The notes: generated by a model from the letters alone, not told the origin. A stretch of DNA of 64,000 nt from Xanthomonas dyei (GCF_002939865.1 NZ_MDEE01000014.1:54598-118597); one strand, 5' to 3'. Shown: positions 12,393 through 22,172, counted from the stretch's first letter. Numbers and translations are program-made.

Positions 12393-12437
12393 GGGAATCG
12401 TGCAACTGCACGCGATTCCCGATTCCCGATTCCCGAT
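12393..12437. repeat. GATTCCC heptamer hairpin element A
   Basis: Three tandem GATTCCC units plus a partial unit (12414-12440) run directly into the stop codon of the minus-strand amidohydrolase gene. An inverted GGGAATCG at 12393-12400 can pair with CGATTCCC at 12413-12420, giving a hairpin with a 12-base loop. Related elements lie at 42267 and 55151. Confidence 0.8.
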
Positions 12438-13754
12438 TCAGCCTGTCTCACCTTGATGCAGATAATCCAGCGACACCTGCAACAGCGCGCGCAGGCCCAC
12501 GTCCAGCGAGGACTCGTCCAGCAGGAACTGCGGCGAATGGTTGCTGGGCGCGGTGGCCGGGTCGATCCCCTTGGCGGTGGAACCGACGAAGAAGAACATC
12601 GACGGCACCTGCTGGGCGTAGAACGAGAAGTCTTCGGCGCCCATCTGCAGCGGCGGCTCGTAGACGTTGTCGGCGCCCACCACGGCCTGCAGGCTGGGCA
12701 GCATCCTGGCGGTCAGGGCCGGGTCGTTGACCGTGGCCGGGTTGCCGTCCTGGTCGGGCACCTTCGCATCCACCTTGGCGCCGTGTGCGGCGGCGGTGTG
12801 CTCGGCCACGGTCTTGAGGTCGGCGAAGATCTGCTGGCGCATGCCTTCGTCGAAGGTGCGGATGGTGCCGACCATTTCCACATCGTCGGGAATGATGTTG
12901 TAGCGGATGCCGCCCTTGATCGCGCCGAAGCTCAGCACCGCCGGCTGCTTGGACAGGTTGGCGCGGCGGCTGATCACCGTCTGCGCGGTGGAAATCATGT
13001 CGGCGCTGGCCACGATCGGGTCGATGCCGTTCCACGGCGCCGAGCCGTGGGTCTGGCGGCCGATCATCTTGATCGCAAAGCGGTCAGAGGCCGCCATCAG
13101 CGGGCCGCTGCGCACCGCGATCTTGCCGGCCTGCACGCTGGAGAACACATGCAGGCCGAATACCGCCTGCGGCTTGAAGTCGGCAAACAAGCCCTCCTTG
13201 AGCATCAGCGAGGCGCCGCCTTCCTCATTGCCCGGCGCACCTTCTTCGGAGGGCTGGAAGATCAGCATCACTTCGCCGGGCAGCTGGTCGCGCATGCCCA
13301 CCAGCGCTTCGGCCACGCCGAGCAGGATGGCGGTGTGGGCGTCGTGGCCGCAGGCATGCATGACCCCGACCTGCTCGCCGCGGTACTCGGCGGTCGCCTT
13401 GGAGGCGAAGGCCAGCCCGGTCTGCTCGGTGACCGGCAGCGCATCCATGTCCGCGCGCAGGGCGATCCTGGGGCCGGGCTTGCCGCCCTTGATGATCGCC
13501 ACCACGCCGTGATGGGCGATGCCGGTACGCGGCTTGAGGCCGAGCTTACGCAGCTGCGCGGCCACGGTGGCGGCGGTGCGCTCCTCGCGGTTGGACAGCT
13601 CCGGGTGCTGGTGGAAGTCGCGGCGCCACTGCACCACCTTGGGCTGCAGCGCGCTGGCGGCGGTCTGGACCTCGGGCCGTGGCGCAGCCTGTGCGGCGGC
13701 AAGCGTAGGCAGGGCCAGCAGCAGCGCGCTGGTCAGCAGGCGGGAATGGCGCAT
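12438..13754 (-). CDS. Exported M20-family amidohydrolase/peptidase
   Basis: 438 residues with a signal peptide (MRHSRLLTSALLLALPTLA, then AAQA), so a periplasmic metal-dependent amidohydrolase of the M20D (IAA-amino acid hydrolase/aminoacylase-like) group. Recognisable motifs are DFHQHPELSNRE, ALRADMDALPVTE, the metal ligands in MHACGHDAHTAILLG, FQPSEEGAPGNEEGG, and GAEDFSFYAQ near the C-terminus. The substrate is not predictable; N-acyl amino acids or small peptides are typical. The stop codon TGA is itself part of the GGGAATC repeat that follows. Confidence 0.92.
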   Translation of the reverse strand: MRHSRLLTSALLLALPTLAAAQAAPRPEVQTAASALQPKVVQWRRDFHQHPELSNREERTAATVAAQLRKLGLKPRTGIAHHGVVAIIKGGKPGPRIALRADMDALPVTEQTGLAFASKATAEYRGEQVGVMHACGHDAHTAILLGVAEALVGMRDQLPGEVMLIFQPSEEGAPGNEEGGASLMLKEGLFADFKPQAVFGLHVFSSVQAGKIAVRSGPLMAASDRFAIKMIGRQTHGSAPWNGIDPIVASADMISTAQTVISRRANLSKQPAVLSFGAIKGGIRYNIIPDDVEMVGTIRTFDEGMRQQIFADLKTVAEHTAAAHGAKVDAKVPDQDGNPATVNDPALTARMLPSLQAVVGADNVYEPPLQMGAEDFSFYAQQVPSMFFFVGSTAKGIDPATAPSNHSPQFLLDESSLDVGLRALLQVSLDYLHQGETG

Positions 13755-14059
13755 CGAGAATCCTCCAATCAGTGGCCGTCACAGTAGTGCACCGCACCGC
13801 CAGAGCGCAGCGTGGCCGGTGGCGAACGCCTGGTTGGCCGGCGCCACGGGCCGCCGGGCGCGGTGGGGGTCGATTCAGCCCGGCGGTCAACCGCAGCGGC
13901 GCTGACGCGTTGCCGCTGCACGCATCCGTGAACCATGCGGTCGTTTCGCCCGGCGAGCCGTTACTTCAGTAACGCTCAATTGCCCGGACGCAGCGATATG
14001 CTTTGCAAAGCCGCCCCACGGTCGCCCCAGGCGCCCGGCCCGCCCTCAGGAGTTGTCGC
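13755..14059. other. Divergent intergenic region upstream of the RND operon
   Basis: 305 bp between the amidohydrolase gene and the efflux operon. It should hold promoters for both. I see no strong consensus promoter, clear operator dyad or local regulator gene. Several overlapping high-GC open frames look spurious. Confidence 0.4.
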
Positions 14060-15304
14060 ATGTCGCGTTTTTGGAAGATCACACTGCTGGTCGTAGCGGT
14101 GCTTGTCGTGGTGTTTGTCGCAATGCGGATGATGGGCGGGGGCAATCACGGCAAGCGGGCGGACGCGCCGGATGGCAATGGCACCGAAAACAGCGGCCCG
14201 GTGCCGGTCACGGTGGTGGCTGCCACCACCCAGGACGTGCCGGTCTACGCCAGCGCGCTGGGCACGGTCACCGCGCTCAATACGGTCACGGTCAGCCCGC
14301 AGGTCGGCGGCCAGCTGATGAGCCTGAATTTCAAGGAAGGCCAGGAAGTGAAGAAGGGCGACCTGCTGGCGCAGATCGACCCGCGCACGCTGCAGGCCAG
14401 CTACGACCAGGCGCTGGCGGCCAAGCGACAGAACCAGGCGCTGCTGGCGACGGCGCGGGTGAACTACCAGCGCTCCAACGACCCGGCCTACAAGCAGTAC
14501 GTCTCGCGCACAGACCTGGATACCCAACGCAACCAGGTGGCGCAGTACGAGGCGGCGGTGTCGGCCAACGATGCGCAGATGCGTTCGGCGCAGGTGCAGT
14601 TGCAGTTCACTCGCGTCACCGCGCCGATCGACGGCATCGCCGGCATCCGCGGGGTGGACGTGGGCAACATCGTCAGCGCCAGCTCCACCATCGTCACCCT
14701 GACCCAGATCCGCCCGATCTACGTGTCCTTCAACCTGCCCGAACGCGAGCTGCAGGCCGTGCGCAGCGGCCAGGCGGCGTCGCCGCTGGGCGTGGCGGCG
14801 CTGGATCGCGGCGATGCGCATGTGGTCAGCGGCGACGGCAAGCTGGATGTCATCGATAACCGCATCGCCGCCGACAGCGGCACCTTCGGCGCGCGCGCGA
14901 TCTTCGACAACACCGACAACGCGTTATGGCCGGGGCAGTTCGTCAACGTGCGGCTGCAGCTGCGCACCATCTCCGGCGGCACCGTGGTGCCGACCCAGGC
15001 CGTGCAACGTGGCCCGGACGGCGACTACGTGTACGTGGTGGGCAACGACAACACCGCGCAGATGCGCACCGTGGTGCAGGGCGTAGAAGTGGACGATAGC
15101 CATGTGCAGGTCACCAAGGGCCTCAAGCCCGGCGAGCGCGTGGTCACCGAAGGCCAGTTCCGGCTCAAGCCGGGCAGCAAGGTCAGCGCGCTCAAGCCGG
15201 GCGAAACCCCGCCCGAGCCCACCGAAGCCGAGCTCAAGGCGGCGCAGGACAAGCAGAAGAGCAGCGGCGGTGGCGGTGGCCGACGCGGCGGCGGCCCGCG
15301 CTAA
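14060..15304 (+). CDS. mdtA: RND efflux periplasmic adaptor (membrane fusion) protein, MdtA-type
   Basis: Adaptor linking the inner-membrane pump to an outer-membrane channel. 414 residues with an N-terminal membrane anchor (ITLLVVAVLVVVFVAMRMM) and a periplasmic body. The barrel-sandwich half-motifs are visible (TVSPQVGGQLMSLNFKEGQ and VTAPIDGIAGIRGVDVGNI), with a coiled-coil hairpin between them and a beta-barrel after. The C-terminus is an unusual Gly/Arg tail (SSGGGGGRRGGGPR). The ATG at 14060 has AGGAG at 14048-14052; an in-frame start at 14003 lacks one. It is first gene of the operon with the two pump genes. No outer-membrane channel gene follows. Confidence 0.92.
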   Translation: MSRFWKITLLVVAVLVVVFVAMRMMGGGNHGKRADAPDGNGTENSGPVPVTVVAATTQDVPVYASALGTVTALNTVTVSPQVGGQLMSLNFKEGQEVKKGDLLAQIDPRTLQASYDQALAAKRQNQALLATARVNYQRSNDPAYKQYVSRTDLDTQRNQVAQYEAAVSANDAQMRSAQVQLQFTRVTAPIDGIAGIRGVDVGNIVSASSTIVTLTQIRPIYVSFNLPERELQAVRSGQAASPLGVAALDRGDAHVVSGDGKLDVIDNRIAADSGTFGARAIFDNTDNALWPGQFVNVRLQLRTISGGTVVPTQAVQRGPDGDYVYVVGNDNTAQMRTVVQGVEVDDSHVQVTKGLKPGERVVTEGQFRLKPGSKVSALKPGETPPEPTEAELKAAQDKQKSSGGGGGRRGGGPR

Positions 15305-15397
15305 TGCCTGACCACTGGCGACGGGACACCCCGCCGCCAGTGCGCGTCGGCGCCCTGCGCGCCGGCACCGATTGACGTCTTCAGCAAGGACTCCCCC

Positions 15398-18300
15398 GTG
15401 GGCTTTTCGACCATCTTCATCCGCCGCCCCATCGCCACCTCGTTGTTGATGGCGGGCGTCCTGCTGCTGGGCATCCTGGGCTACCGGCAATTGCCGGTGT
15501 CGGCATTGCCGGAAATCGACGCGCCCAGCCTGGTCGTGACCACCCAGTACCCCGGCGCCAACGCGACCACCATGGCCTCGCTGGTGACCACACCGCTGGA
15601 GCGCCAGTTCGGGCAGATCTCCGGCTTGCAGATGATGACCTCCGACTCGTCGGCAGGCCTGTCCACGATCATTCTGCAGTTCTCGATGGAGCGCGACATC
15701 GACATCGCCTCGCAGGACGTGCAGGCGGCGATCCGCCAGGCCACCCTGCCCTCGTCGTTGCCGTATCAACCGGTCTACAACCGGGTCAATCCGGCCGATG
15801 CGGCCATCCTCACCCTCAAGCTCACCTCCGATTCGCTGCCGCTGCGCGAGGTCAACCGCTACGCCGATGCGATCCTGGCCCAGCGCCTGTCGCAGGTGCC
15901 GGGCGTGGGCCTGGTGTCGATCGCCGGCAATGTGCGCCCGGCCGTGCGCATCCAGGTCAACCCGGCGCAGCTGTCGAACATGGGCCTGACCATGGAGTCG
16001 CTGCGCAGCGCGCTGACCCAGACCAATGTCAGTGCGCCCAAGGGCTCGCTCAACGGCAAGACCCAGTCCTACAGCATCGGCACCAACGACCAGCTCACCG
16101 ATGCGGCGCAGTACCGCGAGACCATCATCAGCTTCGCCAACGGCCGCCCGGTGCGGCTGGCCGATGTGGCCAACGTGGTGGACGGGGTGGAAAACGACCA
16201 GCTCGCCGCCTGGGCCGATGGCAAGCCGGCGGTGCTGCTGGAAATCCGCCGCCAGCCCGGCGCCAACATCGTGCAGACGGTGGAGCAGATCCGCAGCATC
16301 CTGCCGCAGCTGCAATCGGTGTTGCCGGCCGACGTGCATCTGGAGGTGTTCTCCGACCGCACCGAAACCATCCGCGCCTCGGTGCACGAGGTGAAGTTCA
16401 CCCTGGTGCTGACCATCGCGCTGGTGGTGGCGGTGATCTTCGTGTTCCTGCGCCGGCTGTGGGCCACCATCATTCCCTCGGTGGCAGTGCCGCTGTCCCT
16501 GGCCGGCACCTTCGGGGTGATGGCGTTCGCCGGCATGTCGCTGGACAACCTGTCGCTGATGGCGCTGGTGGTGGCGACCGGGTTCGTGGTCGACGATGCG
16601 ATCGTGATGATCGAAAACATCGTGCGCTACATCGAACAGGGCAAGACGGGCCCGGAAGCGGCCGAAATCGGCGCCAAGCAGATCGGCTTCACCGTGTTGT
16701 CGCTGACGGTGTCGCTGGTGGCGGTGTTCCTGCCGCTGCTGCTGATGCCGGGCGTCACCGGGCGGCTGTTCCATGAGTTTGCGTGGGTGTTGTCGATTGC
16801 AGTGGTGATCTCGATGCTGGTGTCGCTGACGCTGACGCCGATGATGTGCGCCTACCTGCTCAAGCCAGACGCCCTCCCCGAAGGCGAAGACGCGCACGAA
16901 CGCGCAGCGGCGGCCGGCAAGACCAATCTGTGGACGCGCACGGTGGCCGCGTACGAGCGCAGCCTGGATTGGGTGCTGGCGCACCAGCCGCTGACCCTGG
17001 CGGTGGCGATCGGCGCGGTGGCATTGACGGTGGTGCTGTATGTGGCGATCCCCAAGGGCCTGCTGCCCGAACAGGACACCGGCCTGATCACCGGCGTGGT
17101 GCAGGCCGACCAGAACGTGGCCTTCCCGCAGATGGAGCAGCGCACCCAGGCGGTGGCCGCCGCTCTGCAAAAAGACCCGGCGGTGACCGGCGTGGCCGCC
17201 TTCATCGGCGCCGGCACCATGAACCCGACGCTCAACCAGGGCCAGTTGTCGATCGTGCTGAAGACGCGCGGCGACCGCGACGGCCTGGACGAGGTGCTGC
17301 CGCGCCTGCAAAAGGCCGTGTCCGGCATTCCGGGCGTGGCGCTGTTCCTCAAGCCGGTGCAGGACGTCACCCTGGACACCCGCGTGGCCGCCACCGAATA
17401 CCAGTATTCGATCTCGGACGTGGACAGCACCGAGCTGGCCACCTGGGCCGGGCGCATGACCGAGGCGATGCGCAAGCTGCCCGAGCTGGCGGATGTGGAC
17501 AACAACCTGGCCAACCAGGGCCGCGCGCTGGAGCTGAGCATCGACCGCGACAAGGCCAGCATGCTCGGCGTGCCGATGCAGACCATCGACGACACGCTCT
17601 ACGATGCCTTCGGCCAGCGCCAGATCTCCACCATCTTCACCGAGCTCAATCAGTACCGCGTGGTGCTGGAAGTGGCGCCGGAATTCCGCAGCAGCACCGC
17701 ATTGATGAATCAGCTGGCGGTGGCCAGCAACGGCAGCGGCGCACTGACCGGCACCAATGCCACCAGCTTCGGCCAGGTGACCTCGTCCAACTCGTCCACC
17801 GCCACCGGCGTGGGTAACCAGAACACCGGCATCGTGGTCGGCGCCGGCAGCATCATTCCGCTGGCCTCGCTGGCGCAAGCCAAGGTCACCAACACGCCGT
17901 TGGTGGTGAGCCACCAGCAACAGCTGCCGGCGGTGACCATCTCGTTCAATCTGGCGCCGGGGCACTCGTTGTCGCAGGCGGTAGCAGCGATCGAGAAGGC
18001 ACGCGAAGACCTCAAGATCCCGACCCAGGTGCATGCGCAGTTCGTCGGCAAGGCGGCCGAATTCACCGGCAGCCAGACCGATATCGTGTGGCTGCTGCTG
18101 GCCTCGATCGTGGTGATCTACATCGTGCTGGGCGTGCTGTACGAAAGTTACATCCACCCGCTGACGATCATCTCCACCCTGCCGCCAGCCGGTGTCGGCG
18201 CGTTGCTGGCATTGATGATGTGCGGGCTGAGCCTGTCGGTGGACGGCATCGTCGGCATCGTGCTGCTGATCGGCATCGTCAAGAAGAACGCGATCATGAT

Positions 18301-18631
18301 GATCGACTTCGCCATCGACGCCCGCCGCGAAGGCGCCAACGCGCACGAGGCGATCCGCCGCGCCTGCCTGCTGCGTTTCCGCCCGATCATGATGACCACC
18401 GCCGCCGCCATGCTGGGTGCGTTGCCGCTGGCACTGGGCACCGGCATCGGCTCGGAACTGCGTCGCCCGCTCGGCATCGCGATTGTAGGTGGCCTGTTGC
18501 TGTCGCAGCTGGTGACGCTGTACACCACCCCGGTGATCTATCTGTACATGGAACGCGCCGGTGAGCGCTTGCGGGCATGGCGCGCGCAGCGTGCCGCTGC
18601 GGCGCTCGGGCATGCTGGAGAACGGACATGA
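15398..18631 (+). CDS. mdtB: RND efflux inner-membrane transporter, MdtB-type
   Basis: Proton-driven multidrug transporter of 1077 residues with twelve membrane spans. The start GTG at 15398 follows AAGGA. The N-terminus (FSTIFIRRPIATSLLMAG) and the TM4 acidic segment GFVVDDAIVMIENI are typical of the RND family, as is GIVKKNAIMMIDFA in the second half. Paired with a second pump gene, it fits the heteromultimeric MdtBC type. It carries a Ser/Thr/Asn/Gly-rich stretch near residues 775-820 not present in the downstream partner, within the periplasmic docking part. Substrates are unknown; E. coli MdtABC exports bile salts and novobiocin. Confidence 0.93.
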   Translation: MGFSTIFIRRPIATSLLMAGVLLLGILGYRQLPVSALPEIDAPSLVVTTQYPGANATTMASLVTTPLERQFGQISGLQMMTSDSSAGLSTIILQFSMERDIDIASQDVQAAIRQATLPSSLPYQPVYNRVNPADAAILTLKLTSDSLPLREVNRYADAILAQRLSQVPGVGLVSIAGNVRPAVRIQVNPAQLSNMGLTMESLRSALTQTNVSAPKGSLNGKTQSYSIGTNDQLTDAAQYRETIISFANGRPVRLADVANVVDGVENDQLAAWADGKPAVLLEIRRQPGANIVQTVEQIRSILPQLQSVLPADVHLEVFSDRTETIRASVHEVKFTLVLTIALVVAVIFVFLRRLWATIIPSVAVPLSLAGTFGVMAFAGMSLDNLSLMALVVATGFVVDDAIVMIENIVRYIEQGKTGPEAAEIGAKQIGFTVLSLTVSLVAVFLPLLLMPGVTGRLFHEFAWVLSIAVVISMLVSLTLTPMMCAYLLKPDALPEGEDAHERAAAAGKTNLWTRTVAAYERSLDWVLAHQPLTLAVAIGAVALTVVLYVAIPKGLLPEQDTGLITGVVQADQNVAFPQMEQRTQAVAAALQKDPAVTGVAAFIGAGTMNPTLNQGQLSIVLKTRGDRDGLDEVLPRLQKAVSGIPGVALFLKPVQDVTLDTRVAATEYQYSISDVDSTELATWAGRMTEAMRKLPELADVDNNLANQGRALELSIDRDKASMLGVPMQTIDDTLYDAFGQRQISTIFTELNQYRVVLEVAPEFRSSTALMNQLAVASNGSGALTGTNATSFGQVTSSNSSTATGVGNQNTGIVVGAGSIIPLASLAQAKVTNTPLVVSHQQQLPAVTISFNLAPGHSLSQAVAAIEKAREDLKIPTQVHAQFVGKAAEFTGSQTDIVWLLLASIVVIYIVLGVLYESYIHPLTIISTLPPAGVGALLALMMCGLSLSVDGIVGIVLLIGIVKKNAIMMIDFAIDARREGANAHEAIRRACLLRFRPIMMTTAAAMLGALPLALGTGIGSELRRPLGIAIVGGLLLSQLVTLYTTPVIYLYMERAGERLRAWRAQRAAAALGHAGERT

Positions 18632-18650
18632 GGATGGGCGCCGCAATAAT

Positions 18651-18799
18651 CGGGACCGGGGACCCGGGACCGGGGGCCCGGGATGAAGCCAGGAGGCTGA
18701 GCAACGCCCCCAGGACCCCAGAAGCAGCGAGCCACCAGCGCGAGCAGCGGCAGTTGCCTTCGCTTTCCCGAGTCCCCGGTCCCCGGTCCCCGGTCCCGG
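18651..18799. repeat. GGGACCG heptamer inverted arrays between the two pump genes
   Basis: Left array 18651-18682 is built of GGGACCG/GGGACCC-like units. Right array 18772-18799 is the reverse complement type, repeating GTCCCCG. About 90 bp separate them, so the intercistronic mRNA can form a long hairpin. The spacing and layout resemble the GATTCCC elements elsewhere in the window. Confidence 0.8.
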
Positions 18800-18815
18800 C
18801 TTCGGAATCGTCCCA

Positions 18816-21800
18816 ATGAACATCTCCGCGCCCTTCATCAAGCGCCCGATCGGCACCTCGCTGCTGGCGATCGGTTTGTTCGTGATCGGATTGATGTGCT
18901 ATCTGCGGCTGGGCGTGGCGGCGTTGCCGAACATCCAGATCCCGGTGATCTTCGTGCACGCCACGCAGTCCGGCGCCGATGCCAGCACCATGGCCTCCAC
19001 CGTCACCGCGCCGCTGGAACGCCACCTGGGCCAGCTGCCGGGCATCGACCGCATGCGCTCGTCCAGTTCGGAGAGCAGCAGCCTGGTGGTGCTGGTGTTC
19101 CAGAGCAATCGCAACATCGATTCGGCCGCGCAGGACATCCAGACCGCGATCAATGCATCGCAATCGGACCTGCCTTCCGGGCTCGGCACGCCGATTTACT
19201 CCAAGGCCAATCCGAACGACGACCCGGTCATCGCCATCGCCTTGACCTCGGACACCCAGTCGGCCGATGAGCTCTACAACGTGGCCGATTCGCTGCTGGC
19301 GCAGCGCTTGCGCCAGATCACCGGCATCAGCTCGGTGGATATCGCCGGTGCGTCCACGCCGGCAGTGCGCGTGGACGTGGACCTGCGTGCGCTCAACGCA
19401 CTCGGGCTGACCCCGGACAATCTACGCAACGCGGTGCGCGCCGCCAACGTCACCTCGCCGACCGGCTTTTTGTCCGACGGCAACACCACCATGGCCATCA
19501 TCGCCAACGATTCGGTGGCCAAAGCCGCCGATTTCGCGCAGTTGGCGATCTCCACCCAATCCAACGGGCGCATCGTGCGGCTGGGCGATGTAGCCACCGT
19601 CTACGACGGCCAGCAGGATGCGTATCAAGCCGCCTGGTTCAACGGCAAACCGGCGGTGGTGATGTATGCCTTCACCCGCGCCGGCGCCAACATTGTCGAG
19701 ACCGTGGACCAGGTCAAGGCGCAGATTCCCGAGTTGCGCGCCTACCTGCAGCCCGGCACCACGCTCACGCCCTACTTCGACCGCACGCCCACCATCCGCG
19801 CTTCGCTGCACGAGGTGCAGGCCACGCTGATGATCAGCCTGGCGATGGTGGTGCTGACCATGGCGCTGTTCCTGCGCCGGCTCGCGCCCACGCTCATTGC
19901 CGCGGTCACCGTGCCGTTGTCGCTGGCCGGCTCGGCGCTGGTGATGTACGTGCTGGGCTTCACCTTGAACAATTTGAGCCTGCTGGCGCTGGTGATCGCC
20001 ATTGGCTTTGTGGTCGACGATGCGATCGTGGTGATCGAGAACGTCATGCGGCATCTGGACGAAGGCATGCCGCGCCTGGAGGCCGCCCTGACCGGTGCGC
20101 GCGAGATCGGCTTCACCATCGTCTCGATCACTGCCTCGCTGGTGGCGGTATTCATTCCGATGCTCTTTGCCAGCGGCATGGTCGGCGCGTTTTTCCGTGA
20201 ATTCACCGTGACCCTGGTGGCGGCGATCGTGGTGTCGATGCTGGTGTCGCTGACCTTGACCCCGGCGCTGTGCAGCCGCTTCTTGTCGGCGCATACCGAG
20301 CCGGAAAAACCCGGCCGTTTCGGCGCCTGGCTGGACCGCATGCACGAGCGCATGCTCGCCGTGTACACCGTGGCGCTGGATTTTTCGTTGCGCCACGCGT
20401 TGTTGCTGTCGCTGACGCCGTTGCTGTTGATCGCCGCCACCATTTTTCTGGGTAGTGCGGTCAAGAAAGGCTCGTTTCCCGCGCAGGACACCGGCCTGAT
20501 CTGGGGCCGCGCCAATTCCAGCGCGACGGTGTCGTTTGCCGACATGGTCAGCCGCCAGCGCCGCATCACCGACATGCTGATGGCCGACCCGGCGGTGAAA
20601 ACCGTGGGCGCGCGGCTGGGCTCCGGCCGCCAGGGCTCGAGCGCCTCGTTCAATATCGAGCTGAAAAAACGCAGTGAGGGCCGCCGCGACACCACCGCGC
20701 AAGTGGTCGCACGCCTGAGCGCCAAAGCCGACCGCTACCCGGATCTGGACCTGCGCCTGCGCGCCATCCAGGACCTGCCCAGCGACGGCGGCGGCGGCAC
20801 CAGCCAGGGCGCGCAATACCGCGTGTCGCTGCAGGGCAACGATCTTGCACAGCTGCAGCAATGGCTGCCCAAGCTGCAGGCGGCGTTGAAGAAGAACCCA
20901 CGCCTGCGCGATGTCGGCACCGACGTGGATACCGCCGGCCTGCGCCAGAACATCGTGATCGACCGCGCCAAGGCCGCGCGCCTGGGGATTACGGTCGGTG
21001 CGATCGATGGCGCGTTGTATGGCGCGTTCGGCCAGCGCTCGATTTCCACCATCTATTCGGATCTCAACCAGTACAGCGTGGTGGTCAACGCACTGCCCTC
21101 GCAGACCGCCACCCCCAAGGCGCTGGATCAGATCTTCGTGCCCAACCGTGCCGGGCAGATGGTGCCGATCACCGCGGTGGCCACCCAGACCCCCGGCCTG
21201 GCGCCGCCGCAGATCATCCACGAAAACCAGTACACCACGATGGATCTGAGCTACAACCTCGCCCCGGGCGTGAGCACCGGCGAGGCGGATCTGATCATCA
21301 AGTCCACAGTGGACGGATTGCGGATGCCCGACGGCATCCGCCTCAGCGGCGACGATAGTTTCAATGTGCAGCTCAGCCCAAATTCGATGGGGGTGTTGCT
21401 GCTGGCTGCCGTGCTCACCGTCTACATCGTGCTGGGCATGCTCTACGAGAGCCTGATCCACCCGGTGACCATCCTGTCCACGCTGCCGGCCGCCGGCGTG
21501 GGCGCGCTGCTGGCGTTGTTCCTGACCAACACCGAGCTGTCGGTGATCTCGATGATTGCGTTGGTGCTGCTGATCGGCATCGTCAAGAAGAACGCGATCA
21601 TGATGATCGACTTCGCCTTGGTGGCGCAGCGCGTGCATGGCATGGATGCGCGCGCGGCCGCACGCGAGGCGTCGATCGTGCGCTTCCGCCCGATCATGAT
21701 GACCACGATGGTGGCAATTCTGGCGGCGGTGCCGCTGGCGGTGGGCCTGGGCGAAGGCTCGGAACTGCGCCGCCCGCTCGGCATCGCGATGATCGGCGGC

Positions 21801-21956
21801 CTGGTGTTCTCGCAGAGCCTGACCCTGCTCAGCACCCCGGCGCTCTACGTGATCTTCTCGTGCCTGAGCGAGCGCTGGAAGGCACGCCGCGCGCGTGCGC
21901 GCGCACGCCGTGCAGAACGCGCGGCAGCACGGCGACCAGCAGCCTCGGCGCACTGA
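18816..21956 (+). CDS. mdtC: RND efflux inner-membrane transporter, MdtC-type
   Basis: Second pump subunit of the operon, 1046 residues. The N-terminus SAPFIKRPIGTSLLAIG resembles MdtC. Family hallmarks are GFVVDDAIVVIENVMRH in TM4 and GIVKKNAIMMIDFAL in the second half; the last 30 residues are Arg/Ala-rich (ARARARRAERAAARR). It follows the MdtB-like gene by 184 bp containing the heptamer hairpin, so the two may be expressed at different levels from one transcript. It presumably forms the mixed B2C1 trimer described for MdtBC. Confidence 0.93.
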   Translation: MNISAPFIKRPIGTSLLAIGLFVIGLMCYLRLGVAALPNIQIPVIFVHATQSGADASTMASTVTAPLERHLGQLPGIDRMRSSSSESSSLVVLVFQSNRNIDSAAQDIQTAINASQSDLPSGLGTPIYSKANPNDDPVIAIALTSDTQSADELYNVADSLLAQRLRQITGISSVDIAGASTPAVRVDVDLRALNALGLTPDNLRNAVRAANVTSPTGFLSDGNTTMAIIANDSVAKAADFAQLAISTQSNGRIVRLGDVATVYDGQQDAYQAAWFNGKPAVVMYAFTRAGANIVETVDQVKAQIPELRAYLQPGTTLTPYFDRTPTIRASLHEVQATLMISLAMVVLTMALFLRRLAPTLIAAVTVPLSLAGSALVMYVLGFTLNNLSLLALVIAIGFVVDDAIVVIENVMRHLDEGMPRLEAALTGAREIGFTIVSITASLVAVFIPMLFASGMVGAFFREFTVTLVAAIVVSMLVSLTLTPALCSRFLSAHTEPEKPGRFGAWLDRMHERMLAVYTVALDFSLRHALLLSLTPLLLIAATIFLGSAVKKGSFPAQDTGLIWGRANSSATVSFADMVSRQRRITDMLMADPAVKTVGARLGSGRQGSSASFNIELKKRSEGRRDTTAQVVARLSAKADRYPDLDLRLRAIQDLPSDGGGGTSQGAQYRVSLQGNDLAQLQQWLPKLQAALKKNPRLRDVGTDVDTAGLRQNIVIDRAKAARLGITVGAIDGALYGAFGQRSISTIYSDLNQYSVVVNALPSQTATPKALDQIFVPNRAGQMVPITAVATQTPGLAPPQIIHENQYTTMDLSYNLAPGVSTGEADLIIKSTVDGLRMPDGIRLSGDDSFNVQLSPNSMGVLLLAAVLTVYIVLGMLYESLIHPVTILSTLPAAGVGALLALFLTNTELSVISMIALVLLIGIVKKNAIMMIDFALVAQRVHGMDARAAAREASIVRFRPIMMTTMVAILAAVPLAVGLGEGSELRRPLGIAMIGGLVFSQSLTLLSTPALYVIFSCLSERWKARRARARARRAERAAARRPAASAH

Positions 21957-21985
21957 GGCTGGGCTGACAAAAACCGAAGAGAAGT

Positions 21986-22172
21986 GATTGAACGGTGTGG
22001 ATGCGTTGCGGTTGTGGAGCGGCTGATCTGCGGCTTGGCTGCAAGGCCCTTGCCCGCCCACCATCGCGGGACACGCTGCAAGTACGTCCTTGTAAGCTCT
22101 TACGCGGCATCCATGCCGCGTAAGGTCCCGCGACGGTGAGCGGGCAAGGACCAGTCGAGAGTGTCGGTGTGC
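21986..22172. repeat. Palindromic element, copy 1
   Basis: The core 22048-22149 is a nested palindrome. Outer arms of 25 bases (22048-22072 and 22125-22149, one mismatch) enclose a perfect 12-bp inner stem, CTTACGCGGCAT with ATGCCGCGTAAG (22099-22110 and 22113-22124). The flanks (ATTGAACGGTGTGG on the left and GTCGGTGTGC on the right) are also shared with copy 2 about 398 bp away. Confidence 0.9.

Noticed and set aside
14924..18856. Open frame of 1310 codons on the minus strand across mdtA-mdtB
   Set aside because: It is antisense to well-conserved RND genes, is His/Gln/Arg-rich as expected for a codon-position shadow in high-GC DNA, and has no ribosome site or recognisable domain.
19422..22064. 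Open frame of 880 codons on the minus strand across mdtC
   Set aside because: Same shadow pattern as above, lying opposite the transporter gene and with no family motif.
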